This document shows, piece after piece, positions 34,341 through 45,200 of a stretch of 64,000 nucleotides of DNA; within the stretch, counting starts at the first letter, position 1; each line of letters begins with the position of its first letter. The position numbers and the translations under genes are program-made. The notes below the pieces were generated by a model that was given only the letters and a program-made list of their open reading frames with translations, had not been told where the DNA came from and searched no databases. The stretch comes from Desulfamplus sp. (GTDB lineage: Bacteria > Desulfobacterota > Desulfobacteria > Desulfobacterales > Desulfobacteraceae). The stretch covers positions 31,223-95,222 of the forward strand of contig JADFZQ010000012.1 in assembly GCA_015232455.1 (NCBI GenBank), in the 5' to 3' direction.

Positions 34341-36737
34341 TTATAATAGACCAATTTCCCAATTCCACAAACCGGGACGTTGTTTCATACCAATGTCATT
34401 AGGAATAGGTTCATCAATATTTAAGAATAGCCTATATCCTGCCTGTTTAAGTATCTCTCTGTTATTTGAAAGATCAATTTGCCAATTTGGGAAAACCCAA
34501 AAATCTCCTTTCCTCTTCATAACCCATGAATTCTCACCTCTTGGACTTACAAAAAGTTGATTTGGAATGATTTCATCAGATACTATTCTGGATATAGCAA
34601 GTGGGAAATTGCCTTTTACAATAATGCCAAGCGGAAGAGGCGATTTTGCAGGAAGAGATATAAAATCGTCCTTTCCAAGTTCAGGAGTTACGAATATTCC
34701 TGAAAATCCAGATTTTTTTAAAAACTCTATATAGGCAACATTCCCAACATTACAAAATGGACCTGCCCATAGATTAAGGTTATTTAAGTTATTTTTAATT
34801 TGATGTTTATTGAAAGTACTGCCTTGTTTAGAATCAGATGATTCCTGATTGAGTTTAGTAGATTTTTGAGAAAGAAAGAATCTATTGAAACAAGATATTT
34901 GCCAAGGCATATTCAAAACAAAATTCTTAGCACCTGCCAATAGAATAGTCCGAACTGTCTCATAAAAGCTCTTCTCGTTAGATGGCCAGATAACTGGTGG
35001 AAGAAACCACCAAATCTCTTTAAGCCTTTTAGGGAAACACCGTTTAATTGAATTTTCAGATAGCCACAATCCGTTTTTCATAAATGAGCTACCAACTTTT
35101 TTTATCTTAGATTCATCTCCTTGGCCATAAAGAAATAATTCAGGAAATTTTGAGCTATTTTTAGAAATGGTAGTTCCAAAATTTATCTCATCTAATCCAT
35201 TTTTTTCTAAATAGTGGCTTAAGGGATAATTTTTATTAAAGCTGCCGTTAATCTCCTGTGGTCTGACATCAGGTGAACTATATTTATCAAATTCCGCCTC
35301 AAGCTCATTAATAAGCTGCCAAACCTCTTTTTCACGTCTATCCACAATAAATACAGGAGTGCCTTTTTTGAACCCAATTTTTATATCATGGTTATATCTA
35401 TTTTTTTTATCAACTATTGGTATATCATTAACAGATAATGCTAAATCACTGTTATTAGATTTTAGTTTGGTTTGTTTGTTATGTGTAAATTTATTGGTTT
35501 TACTTTGCTGAAGGATAAATCGTCCTTTTTTGGGAACAGATATTGTAACCTTTTGGATAGTGTGAAAATTGTCATCTTCATATCCTATCCTTATAAGGTC
35601 ATCTTTTAACAACTCTTCTCTTGTTATAAAATTAGGAACATTAGGCTTTAAATTTTCTCCTCCATATCTTATTCTTCCCGCAAAAAGCCCAGAACCAGTC
35701 TCAACATCTTTATCTTTTTTAAGAGGATTAATTGGATTTTGTGTCAAAAGATTATAATGAGTTGCGGGTCTTCCAAGTGCATACTCAAGAAATGAAATAA
35801 CAATCTTTTTTTGTGCGGGATCATCACCATGATCTCTTAGCATCTTGTATGCTTTTACTGTGTAAAAAACATAATGGGGACTCTTTTTTCTCCCTTCTAT
35901 TTTCCATGTTGTTACACCGTTAATAGTCTTTAAAACTTTGACAAGAACATCAGCTGAAAAATCAAGACATGAGAAGAATCGTTCTTCTGTTAGCAGAGAT
36001 TTTAGTTTCTCTTGTTCTTGAGGATTTTGGATTTTTTTAGGCTCTTGGAATTTTTTTAGTTTTGAAGATGATTGAATATCTTGTTTAGGTTCTTGTGATT
36101 GTCTATAGAGTCTTCTGCATGGCTGAACACATCTCCCTCTAAGCCCGCTTCTTCCGCCAAACCAACTGCTCCAGTAGCATCTTCCTGATACAGCGTAGCA
36201 AAGAGCACCGTGAATAAATACCTCAAGGTCAAGTCCATCTGGCTTTTTCTCTGCCATGAGCTTTATTTCGTCAATAGATAGTTCACGAGGTAAGACAACT
36301 CTGCTAAATCCTGCATTTAAAGCAGATTCAAGCCCCATTGAAAATGAGCAGTTGCCAAGGGTGGAGAGATGGAACTCTCCTTTAAATCCAACATTGCGTG
36401 CAATCTCAATAAGCCCCGGGTCTTGTATAATTAAAGCGTGCGGACGGACATATTTAGAGATTTTGGCAATTATTCGTGATGCCTGTTCAAGCTCGTTATT
36501 TTTAACAAATGAGTTAAAAGCCAAATAAACTTGGACATTTTTGCTTCTTGCCAAAGCATTAAGCCTTGAAAGCTCCTCAATACTAAAATTGTCAGCCTCC
36601 ATTCTGGCTGAAAAGTTTTTTAACCCGCAGTAAATAGCATCTGCCCCAGCAGCAATAGCAGCAAAAAATGAATATTTATCACCTGCTGGAGCAAGAATTT
36701 TAGGTTTAACAGTTTTTATATTATTCATTAATTTCAA
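34341..36737 (-). CDS. U32-family peptidase / RlhA-like protein
   Basis: 798 aa. The N-terminal TIM-barrel region ('KILAPAGDKYSFFAAIAAGADAIYCGLKNFSARM', 'HLSTLGNCS', 'RVVLPRELSIDEI') leads to the U32 cysteine signature 'EVFIHGALCYAVSGRCYWSSWFGGRSGLRGRCVQPCR' near 175-210, probably an Fe-S site. U32 members include collagenase-like peptidases and RNA/tRNA/ubiquinone hydroxylases (RlhA, TrhP, UbiU/V); assignment within the family is not possible by eye. The C-terminal half (after about 350) is long and poorly conserved. Upstream in the same direction is the DEAD-box helicase gene (80-bp gap), which would suit an RNA-modification role. Confidence 0.85.
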   Translation of the reverse strand: MKLMNNIKTVKPKILAPAGDKYSFFAAIAAGADAIYCGLKNFSARMEADNFSIEELSRLNALARSKNVQVYLAFNSFVKNNELEQASRIIAKISKYVRPHALIIQDPGLIEIARNVGFKGEFHLSTLGNCSFSMGLESALNAGFSRVVLPRELSIDEIKLMAEKKPDGLDLEVFIHGALCYAVSGRCYWSSWFGGRSGLRGRCVQPCRRLYRQSQEPKQDIQSSSKLKKFQEPKKIQNPQEQEKLKSLLTEERFFSCLDFSADVLVKVLKTINGVTTWKIEGRKKSPHYVFYTVKAYKMLRDHGDDPAQKKIVISFLEYALGRPATHYNLLTQNPINPLKKDKDVETGSGLFAGRIRYGGENLKPNVPNFITREELLKDDLIRIGYEDDNFHTIQKVTISVPKKGRFILQQSKTNKFTHNKQTKLKSNNSDLALSVNDIPIVDKKNRYNHDIKIGFKKGTPVFIVDRREKEVWQLINELEAEFDKYSSPDVRPQEINGSFNKNYPLSHYLEKNGLDEINFGTTISKNSSKFPELFLYGQGDESKIKKVGSSFMKNGLWLSENSIKRCFPKRLKEIWWFLPPVIWPSNEKSFYETVRTILLAGAKNFVLNMPWQISCFNRFFLSQKSTKLNQESSDSKQGSTFNKHQIKNNLNNLNLWAGPFCNVGNVAYIEFLKKSGFSGIFVTPELGKDDFISLPAKSPLPLGIIVKGNFPLAISRIVSDEIIPNQLFVSPRGENSWVMKRKGDFWVFPNWQIDLSNNREILKQAGYRLFLNIDEPIPNDIGMKQRPGLWNWEIGLL

Positions 36738-36817
36738 CTTTATTTATCTATATTCGTAATTAAACCTTAAATATCTCTTATTTTATTTTCTAAGGACTAC
36801 TTAACAGTATGCAGATT

Positions 36818-38764
36818 CTACTTAACTTTTGCGATATTTAGCTTCTGTCCTAAAACTCGCACTTTTTTTAATATCTTGAAGACAGTCTCAGGCATACCCT
36901 CTGGAAGATCAACTGTAGTATAATTTTCGTGAATCACAACATTATTAATGAATTTACCATCTAAACCAGCTTCATTAGCAATTGCTCCAACAATATCTCC
37001 AGCTTTTACATTGTGAATATTACCAACATCTAATTTAAATCGTTCCATTCCTTTAGCAACTTGGGGCATCATTTTATCACTTGCTGAATTAGCTTTACCT
37101 CTCTTTACCTCTTTTTTTATCTTATCTTTTACCTCTTCTTTTATTTTATATTCTATCTCTTGCTTTATCTTGTCTGCTTTTATCTTATCCGCTTTTATCT
37201 TATCTGTTGTCTCATCTTTCACTTCTTCTAATTTTCTTTTTTTAACCTTAACTACTTGAACAGACTCTTTTTTGTCATAAGATTTTTCTTGTAATCTATG
37301 CTTTTTCTTCTTTGGTTCTGATTTCTCTATTGATGTGTGAGCTGTTGTTGCTAAATCAATAGCATTACCAAGACTTTTTTTCTCAGATTCAGTAAGAAAT
37401 AAGGGTTTTCCTCCATTAACCAAAATGGCAAGTGCCGCAGCAATATCCAACAATGGAATATCTTGCTCTTGTTGATACTCTTCAATAAGTTCTCGGAATT
37501 GTAATATTTCTTCAGATGCCACTTTATCTGTAATACGCTGCTTAAAGTCAGAAATACGTTTATTGGTGATTGCTCTTTTACTTGGCAGACTCATCATCTC
37601 AATTTTCTGACGTGTTGTTTTTTCAATAACCTTTAGCATCCACATCTCTCTTTGAGAGACAAATAAAATAGCATCACCACTTCTTCCTGCTCTTCCAGTC
37701 CTTCCAATTCGATGGATATAAGATTCAGCCTCTGTTGGAATATCGTAATTTATAACGTGGCTGATACGATCAACATCTAATCCTCTTGCTGCTACATCAG
37801 TTGCTACTACAATATCGATTTTTCCATTTTTGAACCGCTCGATTGTCCGCTCTCTTGATTTTTGGGCAATATCGCCATTTAACGCCTCTGTTGCATATCC
37901 GCGAGCCTCTAACTTTTCAGCAAGTTCAACAGTTGCAGTTTTTGTGCGGACAAATACAAGAATAGCATCAAAATCCTCAGCCTCAAGAATTCGTGTAAGT
38001 GCATCAAGTTTGTCAGTTCCTTTAACCATCCAGAAACGTTGACGTATTGTGTCAGCAGTCATGGTTTTAACTTGAATCGTAATCTCTTCAGGATTTTTTA
38101 GATATTGACGTGCAATAGAGCGAATTGCTGGTGGCATTGTAGCTGAAAATAGTGCCATCTGACGATTTGGAGGTGTCTGTTCAAGTATCCATTTAACGTC
38201 ATCAATAAAGCCCATTCTGAGCATCTCGTCAGCTTCATCAAGAACCAAACAGGTTAGTTCGCTTAAGTCTAATGTGCCGCGTTTCATGTGATCCATCAAT
38301 CTTCCGGGAGTTCCCACCACAACATGGAGTCCACGCTTTAGCTGCTTAAGCTGGACATCATAAGATTGTCCACCATAAATCGGGAGAACATGAAAATCTT
38401 TCATACGGGCAGCATAACCTTTAAACGATTCTGCTACCTGAATTGCAAGCTCTCTTGTTGGAGTAATTACAAGCACTTGCGGATTTTTCTTTTTAAGATC
38501 AATACGAGATAAAAGAGGAAGGGCAAATGCAGCGGTTTTACCAGTTCCTGTTTGAGCTTGACCCACAACATCTTTTCCAGACATAACATGAGGAATAATT
38601 AAAGATTGAATAGAAGTTGGTGTTTCGTATCCAATGTCATCTAATGCTTTTAATACCGTCTTAGACAAATTCATTGAATTAAAACCAGATTCATCTATGT
38701 TTGATATACTAAGTTCTTTTACACCTGATAAATCAGATTCATTGTTGTTTTCTTCTTTGGGCAT
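36818..38764 (-). CDS. DEAD-box RNA helicase, CsdA/DbpA type
   Basis: 648 aa. Helicase core (about 28-395): Q motif 'GYETPTSIQ', AQTGTGKT, PTRELA, DEAD (as DEADEMLRMGF), SAT, 'ATDVAARGLDVDRISHVINYD' and HRIGRTGRAGR. A Lys/Glu-rich linker (about 480-565, with repeated 'DKIKA') precedes a DbpA-type RNA-binding domain ('DGKFINNVVIHENYTTVDLPEGMP'), the fold that targets these helicases to rRNA or structured mRNA. Likely role in ribosome assembly or RNA decay at low temperature. Confidence 0.94.
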   Translation of the reverse strand: MPKEENNNESDLSGVKELSISNIDESGFNSMNLSKTVLKALDDIGYETPTSIQSLIIPHVMSGKDVVGQAQTGTGKTAAFALPLLSRIDLKKKNPQVLVITPTRELAIQVAESFKGYAARMKDFHVLPIYGGQSYDVQLKQLKRGLHVVVGTPGRLMDHMKRGTLDLSELTCLVLDEADEMLRMGFIDDVKWILEQTPPNRQMALFSATMPPAIRSIARQYLKNPEEITIQVKTMTADTIRQRFWMVKGTDKLDALTRILEAEDFDAILVFVRTKTATVELAEKLEARGYATEALNGDIAQKSRERTIERFKNGKIDIVVATDVAARGLDVDRISHVINYDIPTEAESYIHRIGRTGRAGRSGDAILFVSQREMWMLKVIEKTTRQKIEMMSLPSKRAITNKRISDFKQRITDKVASEEILQFRELIEEYQQEQDIPLLDIAAALAILVNGGKPLFLTESEKKSLGNAIDLATTAHTSIEKSEPKKKKHRLQEKSYDKKESVQVVKVKKRKLEEVKDETTDKIKADKIKADKIKQEIEYKIKEEVKDKIKKEVKRGKANSASDKMMPQVAKGMERFKLDVGNIHNVKAGDIVGAIANEAGLDGKFINNVVIHENYTTVDLPEGMPETVFKILKKVRVLGQKLNIAKVK

Positions 38765-38910
38765 TATATAATAACCTTATAAAATGTAAAAATATCATTA
38801 AGTAGATTAAAACTTCTTGAAAATTTGCTAATAATATTGTTTTTTTAGTAAATTCACAATGTTTTTTTAATCATACAATCTTTGGATACATTAGGGATTA
38901 GGAGGCTGTT

Positions 38911-41900
38911 ATGAAAAAACGATTATCAAATTTGCTTATACTTTTTTATGTTTTTTTCGCTGTTTTTATTCTCCAAGAGTCGCCTTGTATTGCAGAAGAG
39001 CCTGCTGGAAAATTGATTTTTTCAGAAGGCTCTGTTCTCTTTTCTCTTGATAAGGGTAACTCTTGGAGTGCTGTAAATCCAGCAATGGAGTTTCCTGAAG
39101 GTGCATATATAAAAGTTGGTTCTGACGGACAAGCAGCTTTGATGTTAAATGATAGATCTCAAATACGTCTCTCTGCTGGTTCTGTGCTATATCTAAAAAA
39201 ACGAGGTTCTGCTCCTGATGAAAAGATTAGTAAATCGGGAGTTCTTGAGATGTTTTCTGGTAAATTATGGTTTAGAAATAAACGAAAAGGTTCAAAGCCT
39301 GTGTTTGAAACACCTGTGATTTCAGCAAGTATAAGAGGAACTGAGATGGCTTTAGATGTTGCTGATGACGGTTCTTCCAATATTACAGTGCTTGAAGGTC
39401 AGGTAAGATGCACAAACTCACAAGGCGAGGCTATAATTGCAAGAGGTGAAGGTGTTACATCAAAAAAAGGAGAATCCCCCAAAATAATAAAATTATTAAA
39501 ACCAGAAAAGAGCGTCCAGTGGCTTCTCTTGACACCAGATATAAGAGGACCTGCTGATGAAGATAATAAAGTAGAAAATAAAATTGAAAAAAGTGGTATC
39601 TCTGCTGCTGAAAGAGCTATGGAGCTTTTTATTCAAGGAGAAGAAGGCTCACTTGAAACAGCACAGAATGCAGTAAAACTTGCTCCAAACAGAGCTTCAA
39701 CCCATGTCGCACTAGCAACTATTTTGCAATCAACAGGAAAATTTGAAGAGGCATTAGAGAATGCACAGAAAGCACGAACTTTTGATCCTATTTCTGTACC
39801 AGCTTTAGTAAGAACTGTTGAGCTACTTTTGGGACTTGATAAAGTTAATAATGCGGAAAATTTAGTGTTATCTTATAACAATTCAAATAAAGATGGAGCA
39901 GATAAAGATGTTAGAATATCTATGTTACAAGGCTATATCTCACTTATAAAACTTGATTCAAAAAGGGCTGAAAAGCTATTTAGAGAGGCGATTGAGCAAA
40001 AAAGAGATTTGTCTTCTGCTTACTTAGGGCTTGGACTTGCATTATATCATCAGAAAAGAACTGCTGAAGGTCTTGAAAACATGGAAAAAGCGTGTCTTTT
40101 AGACCCTCTTGCAGCATATCCTCACAACTATCTTGCTAAAGCTCAATACGAGCTTGGAGAAAGATATGAAGCTGAAATTGAGTTAAAGCGTGCGTCAACT
40201 CTTGATCCAAATGATCCAACTCCTCATATCTATCTTGCAACCATTCTTGCAGATACCTACAGAGCTGGCGAAGGTATAAAAGAGTTAGAAAAATCTATTG
40301 CACTTAATGATAACAAGTTGATGAGTCGTTCTGGTTACCTTCTTGATCAAGATAGAGCCTCAAAAAATATCTCTCTTGCGTGGTCTCTTGTAACTATGGG
40401 GCTTTATGAATGGGCAGACGCAAAGGGCGATCAAGCTGTTTGGGACGATGAGTCAAACAGCAGTGCATATCTATTTAGGGCATCAAAATCAGCAATTATG
40501 GGTCAAGTTGACGCTGATACAATTGGAGATATGAAAAGAGCTGACCTCTTAAAGCCAGTTAATGCTAATACTTACGTAAGCTACACTGATTATCAGAATC
40601 TTCTTGAAACTCCTGAAATTAAAGGAAATTTTAACTTAAATATTGGCACAGATAATACAGGAGTTGGTATAGTAAATCTAAACGGTGGCAATTCAACGGT
40701 TGCGTTTAATGGCTCTGGAGGCTATAGAACTACAGACGGACCTTTTGAAGGAACGGGTAAATCATCTTCTCAAGGTATGGTAAGTGTAAAAAAAGAGGTT
40801 GCTTATGGTCATCAGGTGCTTGCAGAAGCTCGTGCTATCAAAGGAAATATTGAAGATATTTCATCATGGCAGGACGCTCTTGTCGAGCCCACAAATATTG
40901 ATAATGACTACGATATGCTTTCAGGCTCAATTGGTTACCACTGGCATCAAGGGGCTGGGCGTGATTTAATGGCTCTTGTGCAGTCTCAAAAAAACGATAC
41001 TGATATAGATGAGTTTACATATAAATATTTGAACCCTGTATACGGGACTATTTTTAACCATAAAAATTCTATTAAAGATGGGGAGATATTTAGAAGTGAA
41101 ATTGTAGAGTTGTTTCAACTCACTAATCAAAAACTTGGAAAACATGCATTTACTGTTGGGATATCTCAGTCAATGAATAGCTCTTCATTGACTGAAAACG
41201 ATGAATCATTTTTTGATGAAAATGATTTGAAACCTTATTATTCAGATAAATCTAATAAAGATAATCCTGACAAAAAAGAGGATAAAATTTTTATAAGGGA
41301 TATATGGGGATTATCTGAAGATTTTAAATTTGATGTAGGTATAGCATGGTGCAATCTTGAGAATATATTTTCATTAAATGGTGAAAATGACGGAAATCAA
41401 CTTGAGGATAGAGATGAGTGGCTTCCGCATCTTGGTTTTATGTGGCAAGTCTCCTCTTCAGATACAATAAGAGCTGGATATTTCAAAGAGTCAGAGCCTG
41501 ATTATTTAAGTGGAACTTTGCAGCCAGTTGAAATGGCAGGATTTTCAAGAATTTTTGGTTCTCCTCAAGGAACTTTGACAGATTTTTATGGTGTAGGTTG
41601 GGATAGACAATGGGCTTCTCAAATTTTTACACGAGCAGAACTCTATCATAAAAATAGAGAATTTCCAGATATGTTCACATCTCACGCTGGTAACTTAGGC
41701 ACTACAGAACAAAGACTTAATCGTTTATGGAATGAAGATACACAAGATATTGCCCGCTTGACATTGGAATATCTTATAACTGACCGTTTGGCAATGGCTC
41801 TGACATATCAATTCACAGACCACAATACAGAGAGTGGTGTTGATAGAAATCGCATAGACAATGATTTTGGCACAACTTTTACTTGGGTTCACCCTTCTGG

Positions 41901-42156
41901 TATCAGGATACAAAATAGCTGGTGGTATATGAATCAGAAAGAAAAGAGTGGTTATCTAAATCCAGTTAATGAAGATTTTATAATTGCGAGCATATCTGCT
42001 GAAAAATCTCTATTGGATAAAAAATTGCTTCTTGTTGCTAAATGGGAAAATATTTTTGATGAAGAATATACTTATCTTATCTCTGACACTACGGAAAGCT
42101 CTCAGCTTCCGTGGCAGGGCTCTTTTGCAAGTATTGGGTTGCAGTGGAATTTTTAG
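38911..42156 (+). CDS. FecR-domain / TPR / outer-membrane beta-barrel protein
   Basis: 1081 aa. Signal peptide 1-29 ('CIAEEP'). The FecR-like domain (about 33-190) includes 'GAYIKVGSDGQAALMLNDRSQIRLSAGSVLYLKK' and 'SASIRGTEMALDV..DGSSNITVLEGQV'. TPR repeats follow (about 225-480, e.g. 'AYLGLGLALYHQKRTAEGLENMEKACLLDP'). The C-terminal region (about 560-1081) is a TonB-receptor-like barrel ending in 'SIGLQWNF'. No TonB box or plug was recognised. Combinations of this kind suggest a surface scaffold or export pore. AGGAGG precedes the ATG. The next two genes in the same direction encode giant exported proteins, so they may form one surface system (inference). Confidence 0.82.
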   Translation: MKKRLSNLLILFYVFFAVFILQESPCIAEEPAGKLIFSEGSVLFSLDKGNSWSAVNPAMEFPEGAYIKVGSDGQAALMLNDRSQIRLSAGSVLYLKKRGSAPDEKISKSGVLEMFSGKLWFRNKRKGSKPVFETPVISASIRGTEMALDVADDGSSNITVLEGQVRCTNSQGEAIIARGEGVTSKKGESPKIIKLLKPEKSVQWLLLTPDIRGPADEDNKVENKIEKSGISAAERAMELFIQGEEGSLETAQNAVKLAPNRASTHVALATILQSTGKFEEALENAQKARTFDPISVPALVRTVELLLGLDKVNNAENLVLSYNNSNKDGADKDVRISMLQGYISLIKLDSKRAEKLFREAIEQKRDLSSAYLGLGLALYHQKRTAEGLENMEKACLLDPLAAYPHNYLAKAQYELGERYEAEIELKRASTLDPNDPTPHIYLATILADTYRAGEGIKELEKSIALNDNKLMSRSGYLLDQDRASKNISLAWSLVTMGLYEWADAKGDQAVWDDESNSSAYLFRASKSAIMGQVDADTIGDMKRADLLKPVNANTYVSYTDYQNLLETPEIKGNFNLNIGTDNTGVGIVNLNGGNSTVAFNGSGGYRTTDGPFEGTGKSSSQGMVSVKKEVAYGHQVLAEARAIKGNIEDISSWQDALVEPTNIDNDYDMLSGSIGYHWHQGAGRDLMALVQSQKNDTDIDEFTYKYLNPVYGTIFNHKNSIKDGEIFRSEIVELFQLTNQKLGKHAFTVGISQSMNSSSLTENDESFFDENDLKPYYSDKSNKDNPDKKEDKIFIRDIWGLSEDFKFDVGIAWCNLENIFSLNGENDGNQLEDRDEWLPHLGFMWQVSSSDTIRAGYFKESEPDYLSGTLQPVEMAGFSRIFGSPQGTLTDFYGVGWDRQWASQIFTRAELYHKNREFPDMFTSHAGNLGTTEQRLNRLWNEDTQDIARLTLEYLITDRLAMALTYQFTDHNTESGVDRNRIDNDFGTTFTWVHPSGIRIQNSWWYMNQKEKSGYLNPVNEDFIIASISAEKSLLDKKLLLVAKWENIFDEEYTYLISDTTESSQLPWQGSFASIGLQWNF

Positions 42157-42229
42157 ATAAGTCTATTAGTTGCATTTTAATATTACAGAGAATTAAGAAC
42201 CAATAATTTATTAATATATAGGAGACACT

Positions 42230-45200
42230 ATGGCTAACATTAATCAACGTTCTAAATGTTTTATCGTTTTTATTTTTCTTGCCTGTTTTGCCACTTCGGC
42301 ATTTGCTAACTCTACAGGTAGTATTTCAGGTACTATTTATGAAAGCGATGGAGTTATTCCAATTACAGGTAATATTATCAATGTTTCACTATATAAAAAA
42401 AATATATGTGATAACTCGATGACATGGCTGCAAACGGTTAGCACTAACACATCATACGGCACATACACGTTTACAGGAGTTAATCAGGGTAGTTACTATC
42501 TAATTGCAGAACCTTACAGTTCTAATCATATAAAAGAGTGGTGGGCAGTAACTCTAAGCCAGCCTATTCAAAGCAATGCTCAACCATTGCAGCTCAATTC
42601 CGGAGATGCACTTACCGGAATTAATTTCCAATTGAATAAAGCAGCGACTCTTTCCGGCATACTCTACAGACCTGATGGGACAACAGCCGTTACAGGAGAA
42701 AACTATATTATAAATATATTTTTAGGAACAAGCTGTAGCAATAACCCCTTTGCAACTACTGTGGCCAGTTCATACGATGGAAGTTTTTTCTTTGATAAAT
42801 TACCAGGAGGGACCTATTATATCAGTGCTAAACCAGCACTTCCTAATACTTACCCTTATGACCAATATCTTGGTCAATGGTGGACATCTTCTATAGGTGC
42901 TTATAGTTGCAGCGATGCCCAGAGCATAGCTGTAGCTTCAGAAGCAAACATTACTGGTAAAAATTTTATTCTTAATCAGAGTACTATAATTTCAGGAACT
43001 TTTTATGAATCTGACGGTACAACGCCTATTACAGGAAAAAATCTATTTGTTGAAATTATAACTGGCAGCCCGTGTTCTGGATATGCTGTGTTTGCTCAAG
43101 TTCCCATAAATACAAATGATGGCCACTACAAGTTCCCTGATATTCCAGCGGGACAATATTATTTAAGAACATCAACTAATGGCAATTCAAATCATATGAA
43201 TGGCTGGTGGGCGTCATCTGGTAACAGTTTGCCTTGCAACAGTGCCGAACCTATTACGGTATCTCAGGGACAAATATATTCAGGCAAGGATTTCAGACTT
43301 AATCAGGGTTCTACCATTTCAGGGACTCTTTATGAGTCCGACGGAATAACTCCAATCACAAACACAGGAAACTACTTAGAAGTTGAACTTATAACAGGTA
43401 GTCCCTGTGGAACAAATAATACGTTTTACTCTGCACCTGTCAATCAAACTACTGGTACATATTCATTTACGGGTCTTCCATCAGGACAATATTATTTGAA
43501 AACAAATATATATACCTATTATGGAAAACATTTAAATGGCTGGTGGGCATCATCTGGTACCAGTGTGCCTTGCAGCAGTGCTGAAATGGTTGATGTTTTG
43601 CAGGTGCAGACATACTCTGGTAAAGATATAAAACTGAGTAGAGGAGGTACAATATCAGGTAGAGTATATGCAAGTGATGGTACAACTCCTATAACCACGG
43701 GGTGCGATATCCAAGTATTTAGTGGCTCTTCGTGTACCCCTACTTTTGTAAAAGGAACGAGTAGCAACATTTCTGATGGCACTTATTCAGTAAGCGGACT
43801 TCTTCCAGGAACCTACTATATTAAAGCAAATGGATATAATAATTCTGTTTCAGAATGGTGGAATCTTTCTGCAAGCAGTTTTGATTGCGGCGGTGCAGGT
43901 TCCATTACCATTACGGGTCAAGAGACTTTGACAAACAAGAATTTTCAGCTTGATTCAGGTGGTGCAATATCTGGCACACTCTTTGGAGCTGATGGAGTAA
44001 CGCCGCTAACATGTGACTCATCTTCGATAGAGGTATGGTCAGGAGATCCCTGCGGAAGTTCTCAATATATAGCGAGTGTGAGTGTAAATGATCAAACAGG
44101 TGCTTATTATCTTACTGGTATTCCTGAAAATACTTCGGTCTATCTGAAAGCATATAGCAACCACTACCAGCAATATGTTTGGTGGACATCTTCGGGCAGC
44201 TCCTCTCTTTGCAGTGGAGCAGAATATCTCACCCTTACAAATGGGCAAAATCTTACTGGCAAAAACTTACAAATGGGAGTTGGAGGGTCATCTATATCTG
44301 GAACACTATATCAGAGTGATGGCATTACACCTATTACAGGAATAACTGTCCCAATAATACTCTATTCAGGCTCTGCATGTAATTCAATGACACAGATTAG
44401 GTCTATCTCTTCTACCTCTTCAGGAACTTATAATATTTCAGGACTTTCTGCAGGTACATATTTTTTAAAAACTGAAAGTAATACCTACATAAACGAATGG
44501 TGGGGTTCTCCAGCGAGCAGTGTTGATTGCAGCGGAGGGCAATTCATAACGGTCGGGACAAACGAGCAGGTTACAGGAAAGAATTTTCAGTTGGATCTTG
44601 GTGCCTCAATATCAGGTACACTCTATCAAAGTGACGGTACTACACCCCTTATCGGTACTGCTGTAACAATAAACGTCTATTCAGGTTCACCCTGTGGAAC
44701 AATTCAGTTAGTAAAGTCTGGCTACAGTAGTTCATATTACGGAACTTATAACATAACAGGGCTTCAACCTGGCACCTATTATATTCAGACGAATAATAGT
44801 AATTACACCAGCGAATGGTGGGCATCTCCAAGCAGTAGCTTAAGTTGTGCTTTAGGCCAATCAATAACTGTGGGAGCTGGACAACAGATAATAGGAAAGA
44901 ATTTTCAGTTGGAGAGCGTTAGCGATGGCTCAATAGCCGGAACACTTTATCAGACCGACGGCATTACACCTATTACTTACGCTAACGTAGAAATTCACGT
45001 TTATTCAGGTAGCCCATGTGGAACAACCCAACTTGTTAAATATGGGTATTCAGACTCTTCTGGTAACTATCTTATATCAGGACTTGTATCTGGCACATAT
45101 TTTCTCCAAACTTCAAGTAGTAATTATATCAGTGAATGGTGGGCATCTCCAAGTAGCAGCGTAAGTTGCGCTTCAGGTCAATCAATAGCTGTGGGAGCTG

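Noticed and set aside
38872-38895. Sigma-54-like sequence upstream of the FecR-TPR-barrel gene
   Set aside because: TTGGATACATTAGGGA has GG but lacks the GC at the -12 position.
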